Of a stretch of DNA of 64,000 nucleotides, positions 48,044 through 56,009 are shown piece by piece (within the stretch, counting starts at the first letter, position 1; each line of letters starts with the position of its first letter). A model generated the notes under the pieces. That model did not search any database and had not been told where the DNA came from. It was given only the letters and a program-made list of their open reading frames with translations. This DNA comes from Deinococcus aquaedulcis (GTDB lineage Bacteria; Deinococcota; Deinococci; Deinococcales; Deinococcaceae). Location of the stretch: contig NZ_JAHRBL010000002.1 of assembly GCF_019693445.1 (NCBI RefSeq), forward strand, positions 186,001 through 250,000. The letters are read 5' to 3'. The translations under genes and the position numbers were made by a program.

Positions 48044-49225
48044 TTACTCCACGTCGTCCGGGCTGGCGGTGGCCACCGACTTGCTGTCCTTGAACAGCGC
48101 GTCAAAGGCCGACTGGGCCGCCGCGTTGCCCTGGGCACCCTGCTCGTCCTGCATGGCCTGCTGCATGGCGGCGTCCAGGTCACTGATCGCGGCCGTTTCG
48201 CGCAGGTCAATCTTGAAGCCGGTCAGCTTGGCGGCGAGGCGCACGTTCTGGCCACCCTTGCCAATCGCCAGCGACAGCTGATCGGGCGTCACGGTCACGG
48301 TGGCTTCGCGGCGCTCGGGCTGGGCTTCAATCAGGCCCACCTTGGCGGGCGACAGCGCGTTGCGGATGAAGTCGCGGGTGTTGGCGTCCCAGAGAATCAC
48401 GTCCACGCGCTCGCGGCCCAGTTCGCCGGTGACCGCCTGAATGCGGTTGCCCCGGTGCCCGATGCACGCGCCGATGGGGTCCACGTTGCTGTTGTGCGAG
48501 AACACGGCCACCTTGGACCGCTGCCCCGCTTCGCGCGCAATCGCCTTGACCTCCACGATGCCGTTGGCCACTTCAGGGATTTCCTGGCGCAGCAGGTAGT
48601 CCAGCAGCCGCTCGTCGGCGCGGCTGGCCAGGATGGTGGGGCCCTTGGGGGTCTTGCGCACTTCTTTCAGGTAGATCTTGACGCGGTTGCCGGGGGTCAG
48701 CTTCTCGCCGGGAATCTGCTCGCGGGGGGGCAGAATCGCCTCGCCGGCGCCCAGTTCCACGAACCAGTTGCCCTTGTTGTCGCTGCGCACCACCTGCGCG
48801 GTGAGCACCTGCCCTTCGCGGTCCTTGTACTCGTTAAAGACCACGTTGCGCTCGGTTTCGCGCATCTTCTGGGTCAGGGTCTGCTTGGCGGCCTGCAGGG
48901 CAATGCGCGAGAACTTCTCGCGGTCCACCGGGAACTCCATCTCCATGCCCACTTCCACGCCGGGGTCCAGCTCCAGCGCGTCGGCCAGGGAGATCTGCAG
49001 GTTCTCGTCTTCGACCTTTTCCACGACCTCGCGCACGATCAGCACTTCCAGTTCGCCGCTCTGCGGGTCCAGGTGCACTTCAATGCGCTTGTCGGGTTCC
49101 ACGTTGCGGGTGTACGCCTGCGCGAGGCTCTGCTCGAAAGCCTCGATCAGCTGCAGCTCGTTGATGTTGCGCGCCTGCGCCACTTCCCGCAGGGCGTCGG
49201 CAAAATTGAATTCGGGTTGGCTCAT
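48044..49225 (-). CDS. nusA: Transcription termination/antitermination factor NusA
   Basis: A 393-residue elongation factor. N-terminal RNAP-binding domain (FNFADALREVAQARNINELQ), S1 domain (GQVLTAQVVRSDNKGNWFVE), KH1 and KH2 (ACIGHRGNRIQAVTGELGRE; LSLAIGKGGQNVRLAAKLTG). It lacks the E. coli-type C-terminal acidic repeats, as in Deinococcus. AAGGAAG precedes ATG 49225. NusA may control its own operon through the leader hairpin at 49796. Confidence 0.96.
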   Translation of the reverse strand: MSQPEFNFADALREVAQARNINELQLIEAFEQSLAQAYTRNVEPDKRIEVHLDPQSGELEVLIVREVVEKVEDENLQISLADALELDPGVEVGMEMEFPVDREKFSRIALQAAKQTLTQKMRETERNVVFNEYKDREGQVLTAQVVRSDNKGNWFVELGAGEAILPPREQIPGEKLTPGNRVKIYLKEVRKTPKGPTILASRADERLLDYLLRQEIPEVANGIVEVKAIAREAGQRSKVAVFSHNSNVDPIGACIGHRGNRIQAVTGELGRERVDVILWDANTRDFIRNALSPAKVGLIEAQPERREATVTVTPDQLSLAIGKGGQNVRLAAKLTGFKIDLRETAAISDLDAAMQQAMQDEQGAQGNAAAQSAFDALFKDSKSVATASPDDVE

Positions 49226-49285
49226 CTCACTCTTCCTTTGGCCCGCGCGTGCGGCGGGCAACGGTGCTTGGGGCCCCGGCAGTGC

Positions 49286-49747
49286 TCAGCGGTGCCGGTC
49301 CGGAAACTCGGCCAGATTGGCCTGGAACGTGCCCACCGTCAGGGTCTGGGGCTCGCCGCTGACCATGAAGGTCACCTGATCGCCGCTGACGGCCTGGATG
49401 GGGGCCGTAAACGCCAGCCCACCCTCGCCGCGCACCCGGGCCTTCAGGCCCAGCATGCGCTCAAAGTGCCGCGCCCGCGTCAGGGGCCGTTTGGCACCCG
49501 GCGACTCGAATTCCAGGCGGTATTCCCCGGCAATGGGGTCCACGCGGTCAAATTCGGCTTCGGCCGCGCGGCTGGCCTTGGTCAGGTCGTCCACGGTCAC
49601 CGGCTGTTCGTCCAGGCGGTCAATACGGATCAGGACCACCGGTTGCCCGCCCAGGTTCTGCACCTGCACTTCCAGCACTTCAAAGCCCAGAGGCTCCAGG
49701 GCTGTGCGGGCCAGCCCTTCCAGATTGTGTGTTGCGTTGTTATTCAT
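49286..49747 (-). CDS. rimP: Ribosome maturation factor RimP
   Basis: A 153-residue 30S maturation factor: LEPLGFEVLEVQVQN, then DDLTKASRAAEAEFDRVDPI and YRLEFESPGAKRPLTRARHF. First gene of rimP-nusA-ylxR-infB. ATG 49747 opens with MNNNATHN. Confidence 0.92.
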   Translation of the reverse strand: MNNNATHNLEGLARTALEPLGFEVLEVQVQNLGGQPVVLIRIDRLDEQPVTVDDLTKASRAAEAEFDRVDPIAGEYRLEFESPGAKRPLTRARHFERMLGLKARVRGEGGLAFTAPIQAVSGDQVTFMVSGEPQTLTVGTFQANLAEFPDRHR

Positions 49748-49795
49748 ATTGTCTCGGCCAGGAAAGCCCAGGCCTGTTTCACCACCCCCTCCACG

Positions 49796-49820
49796 AAAAA
49801 GGGTGGGTCACGGCCCACCC
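49796..49820 (-). terminator. Terminator-like hairpin in the rimP-nusA leader
   Basis: On the minus strand GGGTGGG-CCGTGA-CCCACCC then TTTTTC. It lies downstream of the TATACT box (49842-49847) and upstream of rimP, with no gene in between, so it appears to be an attenuator of this operon and not the end of another one. Confidence 0.65.
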
Positions 49821-49841
49821 CCCGTTCGAGGAACGACCCGC

Positions 49842-49870
49842 AGTATACCGCACTGGGCGCCGTTGTCCGG
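49842..49870 (-). promoter_or_regulatory. Promoter of the rimP-nusA-infB operon
   Basis: Minus-strand TATACT (49842-49847) with CGGACA 16 nt upstream. The predicted start near 49835 gives an 88-nt leader with the 49796 hairpin in it. Confidence 0.5.
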
Positions 49871-49909
49871 GCGGCCCTCACAAACGGGCGAGCGTGGCCC
49901 CTTCCCCCC

Positions 49910-49939
49910 TTGCGCGCAGGGGGGGACTGCCCTTACCAT
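49910..49939 (+). promoter_or_regulatory. Promoter of tRNA-Val
   Basis: TTGCGC (49910-49915), 18 nt, TACCAT (49934-49939), about 12 nt before the tRNA. Confidence 0.5.
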
Positions 49940-49951
49940 GTCAGGCCGCGT

Positions 49952-50026
<75 letters not shown>

Positions 50027-50033
50027 GAAGAAG

Positions 50034-50056
50034 ACCCCGCCTAGTGCGGGGTTTTT
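50034..50056 (+). terminator. Terminator after tRNA-Val
   Basis: ACCCCGC-CTAGT-GCGGGGT then TTTT, beginning 7 nt after the CCA. Confidence 0.9.
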
Positions 50057-50081
50057 CGTGTTCAACGGGAGAGAAAAGATG

Positions 50082-50561
50082 TCAGCCTTCTGCTGGCCGT
50101 TTCTGCATCAGCGCCGTGCGCTTGCACTTTGCCACCACCTCGCCGCGCTGGTTCAGTGCCCGGTGCTCCACCACTACAATCCCGGCGTCCGGGCGGCTGC
50201 GGCTTTCGCGCACCTCCAGCACCTCGGATTCCGCGCGGATAGTGTCGCCGTGGAACACTGGCTTGGGGAACACGACGTCTGTCAGGCCCAGGTTGGCCAC
50301 CAGCGTCCCCAGCGTGAGTTCATGCACGCTGAGGCCCACCAGCAGCGACAGGGTCAGCAGACTGTTCACCAGCGGCCGACCAAACTCAGTCTGCGCGGCG
50401 TACTCGTGGTCCAGGTGCAGCGGCTGCGGGTTCATGGTGAGGGTCGTAAAGAACACGTTGTCGGCTTCGGTCAGCGTGCGGGTCACGCGGTGGCGAATGA
50501 CCGTGCCGGGCGCCAGTTCTTCCAGGTATCGGCCCTGGGGCCGCTGAAGGTCTTCATTCAT
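50082..50561 (-). CDS. MaoC-family dehydratase
   Basis: A 159-residue hot-dog-fold protein with the hydratase motif: [20 protein letters not shown] (Asp/Asn and His of the active site), [37 protein letters not shown]. It resembles mesaconyl/itaconyl-CoA hydratases. It follows the CitE-like gene on the same strand, a pairing seen in C5-dicarboxyl-CoA pathways (hydratase then lyase). Start ATG 50561. Confidence 0.9.
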   Translation of the reverse strand: MNEDLQRPQGRYLEELAPGTVIRHRVTRTLTEADNVFFTTLTMNPQPLHLDHEYAAQTEFGRPLVNSLLTLSLLVGLSVHELTLGTLVANLGLTDVVFPKPVFHGDTIRAESEVLEVRESRSRPDAGIVVVEHRALNQRGEVVAKCKRTALMQKRPAEG

Positions 50562-50578
50562 AGGGAACCTCGGGGTAT

Positions 50579-50657
50579 GGGAAGTGGGGAGTGGAGGTCA
50601 GGGGCTCAGGTTTAGGCTGGGGCTTTTCCACGTCCCACTCCCTCCTCCCCACTTCCC
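50579..50657. repeat. Inverted GGGAAGTGGGGAGTGG repeat
   Basis: Left arm GGGAAGTGGGGAGTGGAGG (50579-50597), right arm CCCACTCCCTCCTCCCCACT (50634-50653, continuing TCCC). It spans the 3' end of the CitE-like gene and adds its last residues. A single arm recurs at 53561. Confidence 0.6.
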
Positions 50658-51508
50658 GACCTCGCCACCACCGCCCGCGCCGCCGCCAGCATCGGCTCAT
50701 CCACCATCTGCCCTTCAAAGGCAAAGGCGCCGTGCCCACTCAGGCTGGCGTCATGGGCGGCCTGCAGCAGGGCGCGGGCGCGCCTGAGTTCAGCCTCAGT
50801 GGCGCCGAAGATCTCGTGGGCCAGGGCCACCTGGGCGGGGTGAATACACAGTTTGCCCGCGTACCCCAGCGCGCGCCCCTGGGCCGCGTCCTCGCGGAAG
50901 GCGGCCTCATCGTTCAGCCGCGTCACCACGATATCCAGCGCGGGCACCCCGGCCAGCCGCGCGGCCAGCGCCACCTGCGAGCGGGCGTAGAGCACTTCCA
51001 ACCCTCCCGGCGTGCGCAGCCCGCCCAGGTCGGTCGTGTAGTCCTCGGCGCCAAAGTAGGCCCACTGCACCGCGTCCTCGCGCAGAATCTCCAGGGCGTG
51101 CCACACCCCGGCCCCCGTCTCCAGGCCCGCCAGCAGGGGCAGCCCCAACCCCCGCGCCGCCAGCGCCGCCGCCACCTGCCGCACGTCCGCTGCCGACTCC
51201 AGCTTGGGCACCACCACGCCCGCCAGTTCCGGGGTCAGCACCGCCAGATCGTCGTCAAAGTACGGCGAGTGCACCGCGTTCACCCGCACGAACACGCTCA
51301 GGTGCGGCGCGGCGGCAATCAGGTCCCGCGCCGCGTCGCGGGCGATGGGGCGGGCCGCCGCCTTGGCCTCGGGAGTGGCGGGAATGGCGTCCTCCAGGTC
51401 AATCACCACGGCGTCGGGGGCGCTGCGCGGCAGCTTGGCCACCAGTTCGGGGCGGTTGCCCGGCGCAAAGAGCAGGCTGCGGGGCCGCAGGGGCAGGGGA
51501 GGCGTCAT
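50612..51508 (-). CDS. CitE-like aldolase/lyase (HpcH/HpaI superfamily)
   Basis: A 298-residue TIM-barrel lyase. [20 protein letters not shown] is the CitE opening; [45 protein letters not shown] and [17 protein letters not shown] hold the metal and acid-base residues. Such enzymes split malyl-, citramalyl- or citryl-CoA. No citF/citD genes are near, so it is not citrate lyase. Paired with the MaoC gene it may be citramalyl- or malyl-CoA lyase. ATG 51508; a PaaR-like operator lies 12 bp upstream. Confidence 0.88.
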   Translation of the reverse strand: MTPPLPLRPRSLLFAPGNRPELVAKLPRSAPDAVVIDLEDAIPATPEAKAAARPIARDAARDLIAAAPHLSVFVRVNAVHSPYFDDDLAVLTPELAGVVVPKLESAADVRQVAAALAARGLGLPLLAGLETGAGVWHALEILREDAVQWAYFGAEDYTTDLGGLRTPGGLEVLYARSQVALAARLAGVPALDIVVTRLNDEAAFREDAAQGRALGYAGKLCIHPAQVALAHEIFGATEAELRRARALLQAAHDASLSGHGAFAFEGQMVDEPMLAAARAVVARSGSGEEGVGRGKAPA

Positions 51509-51519
51509 GCCCGGGCCCC

Positions 51520-51533
51520 TGAACGAACGTTTG
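51520..51533. promoter_or_regulatory. PaaR-like palindromic operator upstream of citE/maoC
   Basis: TGAACGAACGTTTG fits CNAACGNNCGTTNG with one miss at the outer position. It lies just before the CitE-like start, where binding would block transcription. It matches the site at 18222. Confidence 0.5.
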
Positions 51534-51558
51534 TTCTCATGGCCCCCAGGATAGCGGC

Positions 51559-52827
51559 TTACTCGGCAGGGGTTTCCCGGCGTTCCAGACGCAGCAGGGC
51601 AGGCGAAAGGAAGCCCGCCAGACACGCGGCGGCACTCAGCACGCCGCCCACCACGAACACGCCGCGCACGCCTATCCACTCGCCCAGCGGCGCCGCCAGG
51701 GCCAGCCCCACCGGTCCGGCCAGCCCCATCACGGTGTTCAGCAGCGACAGCACCCGCCCTTGCAGGTGGTTGGGCACGGTGGTTTGCAGGGTGGCGGTCA
51801 GGGGCGCGTTGCCGAACGCGAAGGTCGCGCCGCTCACCACCCACCACACCACCGCCAGCCAGAACCAGTCCGCAGGCGCCAGGGCGGTCAGGGCCACCGT
51901 CAGGCACGACGCCGCCAGGGCCAGCAGCACCGTCACTATGGGCCGTTTGGGGTTCAGGGCGGCCACCAGCAGCCCGCCCGCAATCATGCCCACGCCGGAC
52001 AGCCCTTCCATCAGGGCCACCTGCCCGGCCCCGCCGCCAAAGTGCGCTTTGACCAGCAGCGGGGTCAGGGTGAACGTGGGCATCACGACCAGCACCACCA
52101 CGCCCAGCAGACCGTACAGCCGCCGCAGTCCGGGGTTGTGCCACACCACGCTCAGGCCCTCGCGGAATTCGGTCCAGACGCCCCGGCGGTCCTCGCGGGC
52201 GACGGTGTGTTGCGGAATCCGGAACAGCAGCAACGGCACAATCCCCAGCAGGGCGGTCACCACATCAATACCCAGCGCCCCGCCCAGCGGCAGCACGCTG
52301 ATCGCCAAGGCCCCCAGCGGCGCGGCGGCCACCGTCATGAGGCCCTGCAGGGTCTGGTTAAACCCGGCGGCGCGCGGCAGGAACTCGGGCGGCACCAGCA
52401 TGGCGGTGCTGGCAGCGGCGGCCGGCCCCTGAAACGCCTGCATGGCGCTGCGAATGAACATCATGGTGTAGACGTGCCACAACTCCACGCCCCCGCTGGC
52501 AAACAGCCAGATCAGCACCAGCATGCACGCGGCGCTGATCGTGTCGGCCATGATCATGATGGTGCGGCGGCTGTAGCGGTCGGCAAAGGTGCCGCCCAGG
52601 GGCCCCAGCAGCGCCTGGGGCAGCAGCGCGGCCACGCCCGCCGTGCCCAGGGCGGCGGCGCTGCCTGTAGTGTCGGTAATCCACCACAGCAGCACAAACT
52701 GCGTCATGGCCGAGCCAATTAAAGACAGCGCCTGCCCGGTAAAGATGGCCCAGTAGCGCGTGGCCCAGCCTGGACCAGGGTGTGGAGCGCCGGGGTGCGG
52801 GGAATGGGCTGGGGTCAGCGGGTCCAT
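51559..52827 (-). CDS. MFS efflux transporter (EntS-like)
   Basis: A 422-residue 12-TM carrier of the enterobactin-exporter/drug-efflux group: [40 protein letters not shown] (MFS loop motif), [15 protein letters not shown]. Its start lies inside the end of the tetR gene (12-bp overlap), so both are one operon and the repressor probably controls drug export. Substrate unknown. Confidence 0.9.
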   Translation of the reverse strand: MDPLTPAHSPHPGAPHPGPGWATRYWAIFTGQALSLIGSAMTQFVLLWWITDTTGSAAALGTAGVAALLPQALLGPLGGTFADRYSRRTIMIMADTISAACMLVLIWLFASGGVELWHVYTMMFIRSAMQAFQGPAAAASTAMLVPPEFLPRAAGFNQTLQGLMTVAAAPLGALAISVLPLGGALGIDVVTALLGIVPLLLFRIPQHTVAREDRRGVWTEFREGLSVVWHNPGLRRLYGLLGVVVLVVMPTFTLTPLLVKAHFGGGAGQVALMEGLSGVGMIAGGLLVAALNPKRPIVTVLLALAASCLTVALTALAPADWFWLAVVWWVVSGATFAFGNAPLTATLQTTVPNHLQGRVLSLLNTVMGLAGPVGLALAAPLGEWIGVRGVFVVGGVLSAAACLAGFLSPALLRLERRETPAE

Positions 52828-53366
52828 GCGGTCAGCGCCTCCTGCAGGGCCTGGGTCTGGGCGGCACTCAGGCGCGGCTGCCCGGTCAGTTCGGCCAGCC
52901 AGAAGCCGTCGCAGGCCAGGCGCACGGCGTGGGCGGCGCCTGCGGGCACGCCGTCGGCCTCAGCGCGTTCCAGCAGAAACACCTGGGCCTGGGCCAAGGC
53001 TTCTAGCAGCGCGGGTTGCCCGGCCAGCGGCACCAGCGCGCGGTGCAGGGCGGTGTCCTCGTCGCCGGTGCCGAAGGTCAGGGCGATATACGCCCGCAGC
53101 CACGCGCCCGGGTGCGCGCCGTGCGCCTCGCATTCGCGGGCGTACGCGGCTTCCAGCTCTTCGCGGAACTGCTCGACCAGCGCCAAGGCCAGCGCCTGCA
53201 GCAGGGCGTCGCGGCTGGGAAAGTGGTGCAGCAGCCCCCCTTTGCTGACCCCAGCGGCGCGCGCCACCGCGTCCAGTGACAGGGCGGCGCCTTGCTCTCG
53301 TACCACCTGCCGGGCGGCTTGCAGCAGGGCGGCGCGCGTGAGTTGAGGCTGACGGGTTCTGGGCAT
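52815..53366 (-). CDS. TetR-family transcriptional repressor
   Basis: A 183-residue repressor: helix-turn-helix LSLDAVARAAGVSKGGLLHH (near 26-45) then FPSRDALLQAL, and a variable ligand-binding helical domain. ATG 53366 (MPRTRQPQLT) is preferred to the longer frame because TATGAT stands 7 nt upstream (leaderless). The palindrome at 53378 in its own promoter points to self-regulation; it forms an operon with the MFS gene. Confidence 0.92.
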   Translation of the reverse strand: MPRTRQPQLTRAALLQAARQVVREQGAALSLDAVARAAGVSKGGLLHHFPSRDALLQALALALVEQFREELEAAYARECEAHGAHPGAWLRAYIALTFGTGDEDTALHRALVPLAGQPALLEALAQAQVFLLERAEADGVPAGAAHAVRLACDGFWLAELTGQPRLSAAQTQALQEALTAWTR

Positions 53367-53377
53367 ATCTGTATCAT

Positions 53378-53392
53378 ACCGTCTGGACGGTC
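53378..53392. promoter_or_regulatory. Operator in the tetR-MFS promoter
   Basis: ACCGTCTGGACGGT is a perfect 6-2-6 palindrome. It is upstream of the minus-strand TATGAT -10 and would hide the promoter when bound by the TetR protein. Confidence 0.7.
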
Positions 53393-53560
53393 GGCAAGAG
53401 AAGGGGTAGGTCTTGGGCGGGGTTTTCAGTGGAGGCGCGAAGATCACCGAGGGGCACGCTTTCGCGGGCAGGAAGTGCGCGCGCAGGGGTCCGAATCACT
53501 TTGACCGCCCTGCACGCCGTCTTAACCGTCCGCCCACAATGCTTTTCCTACTCCATACAC

Positions 53561-53590
53561 CCCACTCCCCACTTCCCCAAAAACCCCCCC
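53561..53590. repeat. Single arm of the GGGAAGTGGGGAG repeat
   Basis: CCCACTCCCCACTTCCCC, matching the arm at 50634. The rest of the 53393-53614 spacer holds no gene. Confidence 0.5.
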
Positions 53591-53614
53591 CCACCGCCCT
53601 GCCTAGTTTCAGCG

Positions 53615-53644
53615 TTGACCCACCCCGGCGCGCCCCGCTACAGT
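53615..53644 (+). promoter_or_regulatory. Promoter of the aspS leader
   Basis: TTGACC (53615-53620), 18-nt spacer, TACAGT (53639-53644). Transcription should start at about 53651, the A of the leader-peptide ATG. Confidence 0.7.
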
Positions 53645-53650
53645 TGCGCC

Positions 53651-53692
53651 ATGTTTGCGGCGAGCAACAACGTGAATGATGATCCCTGTTAG
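53651..53692 (+). CDS. Candidate aspS leader peptide (N-N-V-N-D-D)
   Basis: A 13-residue ORF, MFAASNNVNDDPC, with its ATG at the predicted transcription start (TACAGT ends 6 nt upstream), so the leader itself would be leaderless. Three Asn and two Asp codons lie within six codons (53666-53683). It ends 23 nt before a GC-rich terminator hairpin, and the downstream gene is the Asp/Asn tRNA-charging enzyme. This is the layout of an amino-acid attenuator like those of trp, his and thr operons. Confidence 0.6.
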   Translation: MFAASNNVNDDPC

Positions 53693-53715
53693 GGGACGTC
53701 TTTGCCGCATACCGC

Positions 53716-53754
53716 GCCCCCGACCCCAGCACACGGAGTCGGGGGCTTTCCTAT
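53716..53754 (+). terminator. Terminator-like hairpin in the aspS leader
   Basis: GCCCCCGAC (53716-53724) and GTCGGGGGC (53738-53746) make a 9-bp perfect stem, then TTTCCTAT. The GGGG at 53692-53695 can instead pair with the CCCCC of the left arm, giving a weak antiterminator. Confidence 0.65.
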
Positions 53755-53775
53755 AGCCCACAGGAGGCCACCCCC

Positions 53776-55080
53776 ATGACCCAGACCGAAGCCCAGCCCA
53801 CCCACCTTCCCCGGACCCTGACCCGTGACCTCGCCCAGCACGAGGGCCAGCAGGTGCGCCTGCAAGGCTTCGTGCATGCCCGGCGCGACCTGGGCGGCGT
53901 GCAGTTCGTGGTGCTGCGCGACGTCTCGGGCCTGACCCAGTGCGTGGGCAGCGGCCTGAGCCTGCCTCTGGCCGAAAGCAGCGTGGAGGTCGTGGGCACG
54001 GTGAAGGCCCACCCCAAAGCGCCGGGTGGGTTTGAGGTGCAGATCGAGGCGTTCCGCGTGATCAGCGCGGCGGTGGAGCCCGCGCCCGTCGAGATTCCCA
54101 AGATGGAATGGCACGTGAACCCGGAAACCATGCTGGATTACCGCGTGGTCACTGTGCGCGGCCTGAAGGAACGCGCAGCCCTGAAGGTGCAGGCCGAACT
54201 GGTGGCGGCCTTTCGGGACCACCTCTCAACCGAGGGCTTCACCGAGATCAGTACGCCCAAAATCGTCTCGGCCGGTGCCGAGGGCGGCGCGAACCTCTTT
54301 CCCATTGACTACTTCGGGCACCAGGCCTACCTCGCCCAGAGCCCGCAGCTGTACAAGCAGATCATGGTGGGTGTCTTTGAGCGCGTGTTCGAGGTGGCGC
54401 CCGTCTACCGCGCCGAGGAACACGCCACCAGCCGCCACCTGAACGAGTACCTGTCCCTGGACGTGGAAATGGGCTTTATTCAGGACGAGGACGACGTGAT
54501 GGCGCTGGAAAACCGCCTGCTCGCCAGCATCATGGCCCGCCTGAAGGAGCGCTGCGCCGCCGAATTCGCTCTGCTGGGCGCCACCATTCCCGAGGTGCCC
54601 GCCCACATTCCCCGCATTCCGTTGATGGAGGCGCGCGCCCTGGTGACCGAGAAGTACGGCCACGCGGTGGGTGGCAAGGACCTGGATCCCGAAGCTGAGC
54701 GCCTGCTCTCGCAGCACTACGCCGAAACCGAAGGCAGCGACTTCGTGTTCGTGACCAAGTACCCGCGCGCTGCCCGCCCTTTCTACGCCCACCCCGACGA
54801 GGGCGACCTGACCCGGGGCTTCGACCTGCTGTTCCGGGGCATCGAGATCACCAGCGGCGGCCAGCGCATCCACGACCACGCCATGCTGATGGACTCCATT
54901 GCCGCCTACAAGCTGAACCCCGAATCGCTGGCCGGCTACACCGAGGTCTTTAAGTACGGCATGCCCCCCCACGGTGGCTTCGCCATAGGCGCCGAGCGCC
55001 TGACCGCCAAGCTGCTGGGCATTGCCAACGTGCGCTACGCCCGCGCATTCCCCCGTGACCGCCACCGCCTGACGCCGTGA
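53776..55080 (+). CDS. aspS: Aspartyl-tRNA(Asp/Asn) synthetase, archaeal type
   Basis: A 434-residue class IIb synthetase: OB-fold anticodon domain (HEGQQVRLQGFVHARRDLGG), then motif 1 (FTEISTPKIV), motif 2 (FEVAPVYRAEEHATSRHLNE) and motif 3 (GAERLTAKLLGIANVRYARA). It lacks the large insertion of bacterial AspRS and so is the archaeal AspRS2 form. In D. radiodurans AspRS2 is non-discriminating and makes Asp-tRNA-Asn for GatCAB amidation, the only source of asparagine. AGGAGG precedes ATG 53776. The leader suggests control by Asn/Asp charging. Confidence 0.95.
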   Translation: MTQTEAQPTHLPRTLTRDLAQHEGQQVRLQGFVHARRDLGGVQFVVLRDVSGLTQCVGSGLSLPLAESSVEVVGTVKAHPKAPGGFEVQIEAFRVISAAVEPAPVEIPKMEWHVNPETMLDYRVVTVRGLKERAALKVQAELVAAFRDHLSTEGFTEISTPKIVSAGAEGGANLFPIDYFGHQAYLAQSPQLYKQIMVGVFERVFEVAPVYRAEEHATSRHLNEYLSLDVEMGFIQDEDDVMALENRLLASIMARLKERCAAEFALLGATIPEVPAHIPRIPLMEARALVTEKYGHAVGGKDLDPEAERLLSQHYAETEGSDFVFVTKYPRAARPFYAHPDEGDLTRGFDLLFRGIEITSGGQRIHDHAMLMDSIAAYKLNPESLAGYTEVFKYGMPPHGGFAIGAERLTAKLLGIANVRYARAFPRDRHRLTP

Positions 55081-55109
55081 GGGTGGCCTGGGGCGGCCAG
55101 GGCCGCCCG

Positions 55110-55260
55110 GTCTAAGGGTCAAGAGGTCTAAGGGTCTAAGGATGGGGTGGGTTCGGAGCGGCCTCAGGCAATGGGGAGCGCACAGGGCAAGGGCGCTGAG
55201 TTCTCGACCCCCTTAGACCCTTTGACCCTTAGACTCTTAGACCTTCACCCCCTTAGACTC
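55110..55260. repeat. Inverted GTCTAAGG repeat array (copy 2)
   Basis: Left arm 55110-55140 (GTCTAAGGGTCAAGAGGTCT), right arm 55211-55260 (units TTAGACCC and TTAGACTC). Same family as 19932-20053. The last unit (TAGACT, 55254-55259) lies exactly 7 nt before the hydrolase ATG, in -10 position. Confidence 0.75.
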
Positions 55261-55266
55261 CGCTAC

Positions 55267-56007
55267 ATGGAAGAATTCGCCCAGTTCAGCGTGGACGGCC
55301 AGCGGCTGTACGGCATGGTGCACCGCCCGGAAGGTCAGGCGCCCGCCCAAGGCTGGCCCAGCGTGGTCATCCTGCACGGCTTTACCGGCAACCGGGGCGG
55401 GGACCACCGCCTGCTGCCGCTGCTGTCGCGGTTTCTGGCGGCGCGCGGCGTGGCCAGCCTGCGCTTTGATTTCCGGGGCAGCGGCGAGTCGCAGGGAGAC
55501 TTCAGCGAGATGACCGTCTCGCGCGAGGTGCAGGACACCGAAGCGGCGTTCGAGTACCTGCGCCGCCAGCCGGGCCTGGACCCCGAGCGGGTGATGCTGC
55601 TGGGCTTTTCGATGGGCGGCCTCGTGGCGGCCCTGAGTGCCCCGCAGGTGCGCCCGCACCGCCTGGCCCTGTGGGCGCCCGCCCTGCCAGAACTGTGGCT
55701 GCCCTTTTTGCGCGGCGGCCTGCTGCCCCCCACGGTCACCGATTACAACGGCTGGCCGCTGGGCCGCGAGTTTCTGCAGGAGATGGTGCGCCTGCGCCCC
55801 CTGGACGCCGCGCAGGCCTGGAGCGGCGAGGCCCGCGTGTTTCACGGCGATGCCGACCAGACCTGCCCGCCTGAATTCGGCGTGCGCTACGCCCGCGCCC
55901 TGGGCTGCGACGCCGTGGCGATCCCCGGTGCCGGCCACACCTTTGATTCCCTGGACGCCGTGGAGCTGCTGTACCGCGAGACGGCGCGCTTCCTCACGGG
56001 GAGGTAA
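55267..56007 (+). CDS. Alpha/beta hydrolase
   Basis: A 246-residue esterase-like enzyme. VVILHGFTGNRGGDHRLLPL (oxyanion loop), FRGSGESQGDFSEMTV, nucleophile elbow LLGFSMGGLVAAL (Ser in GFSMGG), acid region FHGDADQTCPPEFG and His in PGAGHTFDSLD give a complete catalytic triad. The frame upstream of ATG 55267 is repeat DNA. An IS630 copy begins right after the stop (2 bp). Confidence 0.88.
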   Translation: MEEFAQFSVDGQRLYGMVHRPEGQAPAQGWPSVVILHGFTGNRGGDHRLLPLLSRFLAARGVASLRFDFRGSGESQGDFSEMTVSREVQDTEAAFEYLRRQPGLDPERVMLLGFSMGGLVAALSAPQVRPHRLALWAPALPELWLPFLRGGLLPPTVTDYNGWPLGREFLQEMVRLRPLDAAQAWSGEARVFHGDADQTCPPEFGVRYARALGCDAVAIPGAGHTFDSLDAVELLYRETARFLTGR

Positions 56008-56009
56008 TA

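Noticed and set aside
53393..53614. Possible gene in the tetR-aspS spacer (53429-53692 frame)
   Set aside because: The frames are out of register with the leader peptide, have no ribosome site and cross repeat DNA.
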